From assembly GCF_000235625.1 (NCBI RefSeq), contig NZ_AGTR01000002.1, positions 1 to 64,000 of the forward strand: a stretch of 64,000 nucleotides of DNA. The letters run 5' to 3'. The position numbers and the translations under genes were made by a program. A model generated the notes under the pieces. The model saw only the letters and a program-made list of their open reading frames with translations. It was not told the origin of the DNA and made no database searches. Position 1 is the first letter of the stretch. Every line of letters starts with the position of its first letter. Positions 8,042 through 15,267 of this stretch are shown here, one piece after another. Origin of the DNA: Marinobacter manganoxydans MnI7-9. GTDB lineage: Bacteria; Pseudomonadota; Gammaproteobacteria; Pseudomonadales; Oleiphilaceae.

Positions 8042-9164
8042 TAGGGGATCTTAGCGTGTCGGCGCAAAGTAACAGTATTCGCTGCAGGCTGGCCTGACGG
8101 CGAACGCCGGTCTTGCGCATGATGGATTTGAGCTGTGTCCGGCCGGTGTGAGGAGAAATCTCAAGCACTGCGCTGGCCTCGTTGACATCGATGCCGGTTA
8201 CCAGAAGATTTGCAAGCCGGTACTCCGCAGGTGTGAGGTGATACATCGTGGTCAGCCGATTCTCGTCCAATTCCGCTGGCCGAGTGGTGTCCAACAGAAA
8301 ACATAGAATTTTGGGTGCCGGTGAGCGGGTTATGTGAAGACTGGTTCCGGCGGTGCAGGTTGGCACCATGAGCAGGCAGGCACCGGTTTGCCCAAGTTTT
8401 ACGGTTTCCGTGAGCGAGCGATGCTCAGTCAAACGTCGCACCATGGCTCGCAGGGTTGCGGATGCGCCTGCGGCCAGCATTCGAAGACGGTTGTATTGGA
8501 CTTTCAGACCAAAGCTGTTGGTGGCGAAGGCCTCTTCCGCGCTGGCGTTCAGCCATTGCACCCGTAATTCGCTGTCCATGTACCAGACTCCGAACGGTAA
8601 TCGGTCCAGGGCATGCCTGGCGACAGAGAGCGCATCGTTCAGGTCGGCCATCATGCGCGATAGCTTCACGACTCGCCGAAGATGGGGGCTGAAGAGCTCC
8701 AGCAGTTTGAGTTCGTCGTTACTGAAGGGGCCCTTTTGTTTCGGTCGGTGAATGCCTATATGCATTGCCTGACCGTTCTGGCGTTCGAATTGAGTGCCCA
8801 ACGCATAAAAGTTGCCGTTGGGCCGAAACACGGATTGGTAGTGGACGGAACGTTCAAACGCCCGGTCTTCGATAACCGCGGTACTCTCTAGCGCCTTGCC
8901 GACGGGTAACGCCGCCAATGCATCCCTGAAGGGATCACACTCAACGCCCTCGGCTTCGTATATTCGATTGATTTCCTGTCGGAAACCGGTGGTATAGGAT
9001 TGGTGTATTACCGGATTGTCCAGGTCGCTCAGACGTATGGTGGCGGTTTCTCCACGGAACAGAACCATAAGCTTGGCAAGGAACTCCGGCCACTGGTCCG
9101 GGGCGGTCGCTCGCTCATACAGATCATCCAGCAAGTGAGGGACTTCAGACCCCGGATCCTTCAA
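8034..9164 (-). CDS. LuxR-family transcriptional regulator (376 aa)
   Basis: The C-terminal 60 residues are a LuxR/GerE helix-turn-helix (LTPAEYRLANLLVTG, then EISPHTGRTQLKSIMRKTG). The middle contains a PAS-like stretch (FGVWYMDSELRVQWLNASAEE), preceded by a long N-terminal region without the hallmarks of an acyl-homoserine-lactone domain or receiver. I place the start at TTG 9164, eight bases after AGGGAG; extending to ATG 9242 adds a Cys-rich non-conserved peptide and has no ribosome site. It is coupled to the downstream hydrolase. The ligand or signal is unknown. In the recognition helix the usual V-K-x-H is HTGRTQL, a common variant. Confidence 0.85.
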   Translation of the reverse strand: MKDPGSEVPHLLDDLYERATAPDQWPEFLAKLMVLFRGETATIRLSDLDNPVIHQSYTTGFRQEINRIYEAEGVECDPFRDALAALPVGKALESTAVIEDRAFERSVHYQSVFRPNGNFYALGTQFERQNGQAMHIGIHRPKQKGPFSNDELKLLELFSPHLRRVVKLSRMMADLNDALSVARHALDRLPFGVWYMDSELRVQWLNASAEEAFATNSFGLKVQYNRLRMLAAGASATLRAMVRRLTEHRSLTETVKLGQTGACLLMVPTCTAGTSLHITRSPAPKILCFLLDTTRPAELDENRLTTMYHLTPAEYRLANLLVTGIDVNEASAVLEISPHTGRTQLKSIMRKTGVRRQASLQRILLLCADTLRSPND

Positions 9165-9250
9165 ACCAATCGCTCCCTGTTGCTTTTTTGTACATATTGG
9201 TTGCGTCCTGCAAGTAAAGCACAGGCTTGCAGTCTGTGCCAAACATCCAT

Positions 9251-9276
9251 AAAAAAGCCCCGCACTTGGCGGGGCT
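9251..9276 (-). terminator. intrinsic terminator of the 1279-aa lipoprotein gene
   Basis: On the reverse strand AGCCCCGC, loop CAAGT, GCGGGGCT and then six Ts (plus-strand A-run 9251-9256). It is located 24 bases after the stop codon of the lipoprotein gene. Confidence 0.85.
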
Positions 9277-9299
9277 GAAGAGAAAAATCAGTTGAGGTG

Positions 9300-12200
9300 T
9301 CAGTTGCAGTTGTTGCAGATGGCGTAGGCTATGTAAACGCCAGCGGGTCCCATTGGTACACCTCCAGAGTTGTCGTAGAAGCGCGAGACCAGTACCAGCA
9401 ACCGGTTGTCTGCAGAGGAATAACCGAACTGTTCACCATAGCCAACGTCCCCGCCAGAATACGTGTATTGAGGGGATTCCATTCTGATCAGCCCGGTCGG
9501 GCCGTCGACCTGATACGTCCAGGTGTTGGCGGGGAGGCCGGCAGATTGCCGGGTCACATCCAAAACGTCGGTGTTCAGACCAAAATTGGAATAGGCAAAG
9601 GTAAGGCCCCTTTGTGAGATTGCTGTGCCACTGGCGTCGAATTCCAGTGTTGCTCCTGGCAGGAAGATGTCCGTTTCAAAGTAGTTCTGCCCGGCAAAGT
9701 AGCCTTTCAGCATCAGGTCGTAGGACTTTCCGGCGAGGTCGGTGGCCTGGAAGTTCGGGTCCAGTTTTACACCGATGAGGAACGACGATTCTTCGGTCTG
9801 CACGGTATAGGGCGTGAATGGATTGGGAAGCCCCAGTGTCATTACGTCGCTGCCCTGCGACACAAATCCGCCGAGCTCGCCATTCAGCAGGTCCAGCGTG
9901 CCATCAGTTGTGAGCCCGAAAGCGCCAAGATCAACGTTGAGTGCGGTTTCTTCGTTCCTTGTATCAATGAAGATATCGCTATTCACCAGGGGTTTCAGGC
10001 CCTGGCCGACATTCAGCTGTACTTCGTCGGTCAGAGTGGCGTTGCCAGCCGCATCAACGCTGATGTTGAGGGCCCCTGCTCCGTACTCCATCTCGTTCGG
10101 TACGACTGCGTCGAAATCATCAACGATGTTGGAGATGCGCAAGGTGGCGAAGCCCCAGTCTCCGGCAAGCGAATCGACGGTCAGCGAGGGATCTGTCTTG
10201 CTGAGAACATGGGTATTCATGTCCCGGCCTTCGGTGAAACTTCCGTCGCTTTCCTCGTACTGGAAGCTATTCGCCTCAGTCGCAATAAACAGGCTGCGAC
10301 CAGCGTCAAGCGCCCGGAAGTCGATCTCTGTTGCGCCGGTGACAATCTGGGAACCATCCTCGGGGTCAATCGTGGTGCTTTCGGGAACTGCTGCAAAAAG
10401 CCCCGTTTCGGTGAAGGTCAAATCAAAGCCGTTGCTCTGACCAAAGCACTCACTGACGGAATCGAACAGTGCGTCCCGACCGTCTTCGCTGGTTCCCGGT
10501 TCAATGAACAGATCGCCGACACAGAGATCTGCCCAGCTCAGCGTCCCTTTTCCATCGGAATTGTCCGCGATGCTGGCGCCGGTGTGGGCGTAATGCGCCT
10601 GAAATACTGTTGGCGGATTGTTTAATCGTGAACTTTCAATGCCAGCGGCAGAGCGTAGGTAGTGAAAGTCTCCTGTGACGGCAGGACCGGGCGCTATTTC
10701 CTCATCCGGGCTAACGTAGTTGACAGTGACAGTACCATCGCTCGGTGTCACGCCAGGCGCTATTTCGCTTAGCTGGAACGCTTCACCATCATCAATGATC
10801 AGGGCACCGTCGATGACGGTCGCATAGTCAAAGCCTTGCATCGGATCAGACAGGCCGTACTCTCCATTCTGGTCGATCGCCGGGCTTGCGTTAAGTAGAA
10901 GCGTTTCACCGTCATAGGTGAAGGTGCCGAACTCCAGCCCTGGCGAACCGGTTTCATCGGCAGGCTGAGTAGTGCCGAGGAAGTAAAAGTTGTCTGCCAG
11001 AGCGGTAAATATTGAGACGTTTGTGGGGTCAACGGTGTCCTGAATGATCCAGCTGCCGGTGACGCCTGTTTGGTTCAGTGATACGCGTGTAAACTCAGTT
11101 GTTTCAGACTGGCCAACTGTCGGATCATAGGCGGACAGAGTGTCTCCATCGACACGCAAAGCAAGACGCTCCACTCCGCTTTCAACCGATGTCAGTCCCC
11201 ATTCGCCGTTGTCATCTCGAAGGATCTGAGAAACGGTCAGCTCACCCGTTTGGTTGTCCCACTGGTATTGACCGAATTCGATGCCCGTGCTGCCGGACGT
11301 ATCCTCCTCCGGGCGGTAGGGCAGATCCAGCTCCTGGTGCATGTAATAACCGTTCTCGAGGAAAGTTATCTGGACCCATGGGGCATTATCCGTCCGATTG
11401 CCATTGCGTGCGACCCAGCTGCCGATCAGAGCGTCTTCTGCCATTGGCGCTGGCACCTGGCCGGGGAATGGATTTGAAAGCCTTGCAGAGACGAAGACAC
11501 CGAATGGATCCCGGGCAATTAACCGGAGTTGATCTGTTTCGGCAGGTACATAGCTTTCAGGCAAAGTGCCGATAAAGCTGGTGGCATCGTTTGCCAGTGG
11601 GTTGCCAGTAAAGCCGCCGCCCTGGCCGCCTGAGGTCTGGCCGGTAAAATTATTGCGTACAGATACGGCGTCGTAGCCCGGAGGCAGAGTCCACTGGAAG
11701 CTGTATTCATCGGCTGCCAGATCTGCTGAAGCCGCGGTGATTTCCGGCGCGCCATTGCTGAAGTCGGGGCTGCCCCGACGGATGGTGAAGGTCGCTGTGG
11801 AATCGACAACCCCTTCGACCGGGTTGTTCCAGGCAAAGGTGACCTGATCGCCAGAGTTGATGGAGCCAGCAGTAAGGCTCTGGAAGGCGGCGAAACGGTT
11901 GTTCCCGGAATCTATGGGCAGCCCGCCGTTAAAGCTTTCCAGATCACCGGAAACGGTCACGCTGGAATCTGCGACTGCACCCAGGTTTGCTGAGGGGAAA
12001 CCGGCATAAATAAGCGTTGCGATCTCTTCAATCGCCACGCTTTCAGCGCCATTTTCATATCGATGTGTAGGTTCAACAAAGACGAAGAATTCCAGCTGGT
12101 TACCCTGGAGTTTCCAGTCGCCGTTGTCATTGATGGCCTGCCATGGTCCCTGGGCCTGGCCAACGTTCAGCTTCGCCGTACCTTCGCCCAGGTCTGCCAG

Positions 12201-13139
12201 GGACCAGTTGCGAATGTCTGCCGCCAGTTCGCCGGCATCTTCAATAGCTGCAGCTGAACCGGACAGGCGAGCCGTCAGGCCACTGATGGTCTCGCCGTTG
12301 TTGACGAAGTTGCTGGTTAGGCTCTCCAGGGTTGTTTCATCCTGGCTCTCAAGGGCGTCAGCAAATGAGTTGGCCAGGGTGTTGAGTGCCTGCAATGTGG
12401 TTACACCGTCATTGATCTCTGTTTCGTTCACTTCCAGCGTGGTTTCTTCGCTTTCCGGCTGAACAAAACTGTTGGTTATGGTCTGGGTTGGATTTACCCG
12501 GTTGGTAATGGTCGCAGTATTCGTTTCCGGATCGACCTGTACCTCGATCACATCGAGAGCCGCGTCGAACCCCGAACGGTTGGCGGTAAAGGGTGAGTTG
12601 CGCAGATCAAAATCGTCTTCAACGCCGAGGGCATCAAGCAGGGGCTTCAAGCGCGTCTTCAGTGCGTCTTCCTGAGTCTCGATAGCGGCTTGTTGGATCA
12701 GGTCGAAGTCCGGGTTGTTGAAAAACTCCTGAGGGTTTCGGCCCACAGCGTTACCAACAATCAGGTCTGTTAGTGGTGTAATGTTTGCTGTGCCATTCAA
12801 ATCATCGGCAAACGCCACGGAAAGCATCTGGTAGGCGTTACCGCCTGCAATACCGCTGGCATAGAGCAGAACCGGTGTGGTCAGTTCGGAGAGGTCCAGC
12901 TCGAAGCTGCCATCGGCATTGATGGATGCTGTTGCCGTATTGTCTGCGGCGTCTCGGGCGCCCACAACACCCGATACAGGTGCCCCGGCCGCTGCGGTGC
13001 CGGAGATGGTTGCAGAATCATCGGTGGAAGGTGTAGTTCCGGAGCCGGAGCTGCTGCCGCCTCCGCAACCACTGATAATGAGTGCTGCTGCCATGGTGCA
13101 CAGCAACAGCCATAAACGAAGCGAGTGTTGCCTGATCAT
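9300..13139 (-). CDS. very large multidomain lipoprotein (1279 aa), function unknown
   Basis: Start taken at ATG 13139 with GAGG nine bases upstream; ATG 13154 has no ribosome site. The lipoprotein signal (LRLWLLLCTMAAALIISGC, Cys25) is followed by a Gly/Ser tether. Residues 40-100 form a carboxypeptidase-regulatory-like beta domain (ISGTAAAGAPVSGVVGARD). A helical region follows, then beta-rich modules. Two modules are visibly related: one starts GSWVARNGNR and continues GIEFGQYQWDNQTGEL, the other starts GSWIIQDTVD and continues GLEFGTFTYDGETLL. The first 100 residues have the same plan as the lipoprotein at 3484-6066, so the pair may be related surface proteins. Composition is strongly acidic. 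It has its own terminator at 9251-9276. No enzyme motif seen. Confidence 0.75.
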   Translation of the reverse strand: MIRQHSLRLWLLLCTMAAALIISGCGGGSSSGSGTTPSTDDSATISGTAAAGAPVSGVVGARDAADNTATASINADGSFELDLSELTTPVLLYASGIAGGNAYQMLSVAFADDLNGTANITPLTDLIVGNAVGRNPQEFFNNPDFDLIQQAAIETQEDALKTRLKPLLDALGVEDDFDLRNSPFTANRSGFDAALDVIEVQVDPETNTATITNRVNPTQTITNSFVQPESEETTLEVNETEINDGVTTLQALNTLANSFADALESQDETTLESLTSNFVNNGETISGLTARLSGSAAAIEDAGELAADIRNWSLADLGEGTAKLNVGQAQGPWQAINDNGDWKLQGNQLEFFVFVEPTHRYENGAESVAIEEIATLIYAGFPSANLGAVADSSVTVSGDLESFNGGLPIDSGNNRFAAFQSLTAGSINSGDQVTFAWNNPVEGVVDSTATFTIRRGSPDFSNGAPEITAASADLAADEYSFQWTLPPGYDAVSVRNNFTGQTSGGQGGGFTGNPLANDATSFIGTLPESYVPAETDQLRLIARDPFGVFVSARLSNPFPGQVPAPMAEDALIGSWVARNGNRTDNAPWVQITFLENGYYMHQELDLPYRPEEDTSGSTGIEFGQYQWDNQTGELTVSQILRDDNGEWGLTSVESGVERLALRVDGDTLSAYDPTVGQSETTEFTRVSLNQTGVTGSWIIQDTVDPTNVSIFTALADNFYFLGTTQPADETGSPGLEFGTFTYDGETLLLNASPAIDQNGEYGLSDPMQGFDYATVIDGALIIDDGEAFQLSEIAPGVTPSDGTVTVNYVSPDEEIAPGPAVTGDFHYLRSAAGIESSRLNNPPTVFQAHYAHTGASIADNSDGKGTLSWADLCVGDLFIEPGTSEDGRDALFDSVSECFGQSNGFDLTFTETGLFAAVPESTTIDPEDGSQIVTGATEIDFRALDAGRSLFIATEANSFQYEESDGSFTEGRDMNTHVLSKTDPSLTVDSLAGDWGFATLRISNIVDDFDAVVPNEMEYGAGALNISVDAAGNATLTDEVQLNVGQGLKPLVNSDIFIDTRNEETALNVDLGAFGLTTDGTLDLLNGELGGFVSQGSDVMTLGLPNPFTPYTVQTEESSFLIGVKLDPNFQATDLAGKSYDLMLKGYFAGQNYFETDIFLPGATLEFDASGTAISQRGLTFAYSNFGLNTDVLDVTRQSAGLPANTWTYQVDGPTGLIRMESPQYTYSGGDVGYGEQFGYSSADNRLLVLVSRFYDNSGGVPMGPAGVYIAYAICNNCN

Positions 13140-13235
13140 TTGGTGTTTCCTCATTCTTGGTTTTTATCGGTTTCCGACAAACCAAAGCTAGAAGAGCCAC
13201 AAATGCCAGGCATCACCCATATGGTGTATGAGCCT

Positions 13236-14600
13236 TCAGCCGTTACCTTTCTTCATTTCTTCATACTCATCTTCAAAGAAGAATTTCTCTTCTCCAAAGG
13301 CCGGTTCCAGCTCATGCAACCAGGTGGCCGTTTCGCTGTACTTTGCGAAGAACGGGCGCTGAACCCAATCGGGGTTGCGGCCCTGCAGGAAGCGCAGTAC
13401 AAACACCTTCTCGCCGTTGATTTCGGTAATCCCCTGGATCTCCACCTTGCCGGGGCCGGCGCTCATGGAGGGGCCGCGGGCGGTTCGGGCCAGGCCGCTG
13501 ACCTTCTTCATGGCTTCCCTATAGATGTGGAAAGCCTCGACCAGGGGCACTTCGAAGTAGTTCTTGGCGCCGGTGTCACGCTCTACAAACATGTAGTAGG
13601 GGATGATGCCCAGCTGTACTTCCTTCTTCCACAGCTTGGCCCAGGCGTCGGCATCGTCGTTGACGTGCTTGATCAGCGGGCCCTGGGCACGGATCTCGGC
13701 ACCAGTGGCGCGAATACGGCGGATGGCCTCTTCGGCAATCTCGGTGGTGATTTCCTGCCAGTGGTTGTAGTGGGCCATGATGGCGACGTGCTTGCCGGCG
13801 TCGACCAGTTTCGCGAAAAGGTCGATCAGTTCATCGGCATCCTTGTCGGTCACGAAGCGGTAGGGCCAGAAAGTGAGGGCCTTGGTGCCGATGCGAATGG
13901 TCTGGATATGATCGAATTCCGGCTGTAGCAGCGGTTCCAGATACTGCACCAGGTTCTTGGTTTTCATCACCATGGGGTCGCCACCGGTGACCAGCAGGTC
14001 AGTGACCTCGGTGTGCTCCTGCAGGTAGCCATGAAGCTTTTCCGCTTCGGTGCTGGCCATTTTCAGGTCTTTGTCACCCACGAACTGCGCCCAGCGAAAA
14101 CAGAAGGTGCAGTAGGAGTGGCAGGTCTGGCCCTGGGCCGGGAAGAACAGCACTGTCTCGCGATACTTGTGCTGAACGCCGTCCAGAACTTCACCGTCGA
14201 GCTCCGGCATGTTCATTTCCATCTGGCCAGCCGGGTGCGGGTTGAGTTCGTCCCGGATTTCCTTGGCGACAGCCTGGATCTCTTTCTTGTCGGCACCTTC
14301 CCGGTGCAGTTTCGCCATGCGCTCGTAATGCTCGTCCTTCAACATCCCTTTCTGCGGAAAAACAAGCTGATAGATCGGGTCGTTGGGTACCTTGTCCCAG
14401 TTGATCAGTTCATTGATCACATACTCGTTGACCCGGAACGGCAGCACGCTGGCTACCACTTTCATTTCAAACAGGGTCTCTTCAGGGAGATTCTGAATGA
14501 CTTCGATCTTGTCGAGCTGGCGGTCTGTGTAGACCTTGAAACGCCGTTCCTCGAACTCCGTGGTGGGAATCCGGTTCGGAAAGGTGACGATGGAGTTCAT
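13236..14600 (-). CDS. lysine 2,3-aminomutase-like radical SAM protein
   Basis: 454 residues. The radical-SAM cluster motif is CHSYCTFC (Cys160, Cys164, Cys167), followed by the GGDP motif (VTGGDPMVM). The PLP-binding lysine lies in SAGPGK near residue 379, so both cofactors of the KamA family appear to be bound. It is about 110 residues longer than EpmB (EF-P modification) and nearer in length to true lysine 2,3-aminomutases, but with an extra N-terminal region. The reaction would be interconversion of alpha- and beta-lysine or a close relative. No beta-lysine acetyltransferase (ablB), efp, epmA or other lysine gene lies next to it, so its role is open. A perfect palindrome sits 29 bases upstream of the start. 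Confidence 0.85.
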   Translation of the reverse strand: MNSIVTFPNRIPTTEFEERRFKVYTDRQLDKIEVIQNLPEETLFEMKVVASVLPFRVNEYVINELINWDKVPNDPIYQLVFPQKGMLKDEHYERMAKLHREGADKKEIQAVAKEIRDELNPHPAGQMEMNMPELDGEVLDGVQHKYRETVLFFPAQGQTCHSYCTFCFRWAQFVGDKDLKMASTEAEKLHGYLQEHTEVTDLLVTGGDPMVMKTKNLVQYLEPLLQPEFDHIQTIRIGTKALTFWPYRFVTDKDADELIDLFAKLVDAGKHVAIMAHYNHWQEITTEIAEEAIRRIRATGAEIRAQGPLIKHVNDDADAWAKLWKKEVQLGIIPYYMFVERDTGAKNYFEVPLVEAFHIYREAMKKVSGLARTARGPSMSAGPGKVEIQGITEINGEKVFVLRFLQGRNPDWVQRPFFAKYSETATWLHELEPAFGEEKFFFEDEYEEMKKGNG

Positions 14601-14628
14601 AGATCGCCCTCTGTTGATGCCAATGACA

Positions 14629-14651
14629 AAAAAGTGGTCCGACCACTTTTT
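14629..14651. promoter_or_regulatory. perfect palindrome with TGGT-N3-ACCA core upstream of kamA-like gene
   Basis: Arms AAAAAGTGGT (14629-14638) and ACCACTTTTT (14642-14651) flank CCG. The core TGGTCCGACCA fits the TGGTNNNACCA operators of FadR/PdhR/LldR-type GntR regulators. It lies 29 bases upstream of the aminomutase start, where a repressor would act. The A/T ends also allow a short hairpin, but no gene ends here. Confidence 0.55.
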
Positions 14652-15267
14652 CCTGGGTGGTTAAAAATCAGGCAGGCGAGTATACATAAATCCGGAAATA
14701 TTTTCAGGTCTAATTAAAAAGCTGCGATAAATCTGAGGGATGCACGGGAGCGAAGAGTCGAAAATTCAACAAAAAGCGCTAAATGTTCTGAATGATCGGC
14801 GAATAGCGGCGAGAAGATCGTTTAGCGTGGTAATCAATTTTCGGCCTGATACGAATGCTACGACATTGGTCGCAATCTGGTTGTCTGTTGGTCCAAAAAC
14901 GGTCATTCTTCCGTAAGTAACCGAAAGAAGCCCGTTCTAAAAGGATGTTTGAGGGGCTTTGATTGAACTTGATGGTCAAAATGTAGTAAAAATACTACGC
15001 AATCGGGTGTTCTAATCCACGCACTTCGCCGGCATGCCGGTGATCCCCCGGGGCCAAAAGCCCGTTAAACCGAGGTGATCAGGCAGGAAAAGTGTGAAAG
15101 CTGTTCTATGCTTTGTACAGGTTCTGTGTACTGGTAGCCGGTACACCTGTCAGGCTGAAAATACCCATAACAAAACACTGCATTCCATCGCAGCTTATCG
15201 ACACCGCAACGCGCCCGGCTGCTGATCGTGGCGGCGCTGCACTTTTTGATGCCAAGGGGAGGGTTTG
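14652..15267. other. 616-base non-coding region upstream of aceE with several inverted repeats
   Basis: No gene recognised. Visible structures: GTAGTA-AAAA-TACTAC at 14983-14998, the palindrome CCGGCATGCCGG at 15029-15040, and GTGTACTGG / CCGGTACAC around TAG at 15126-15146 (one mismatch). The ribosome site AAGGGGAGGG (15254-15263) precedes aceE. The length and the dyads suggest a regulated leader or multi-operator promoter for pyruvate dehydrogenase; I cannot place a convincing sigma-70 promoter. Confidence 0.5.

Noticed and set aside
13236-14600. Assignment of the aminomutase-like gene as EpmB
   Set aside because: It is over 100 residues longer than EpmB and no efp or epmA gene is nearby.
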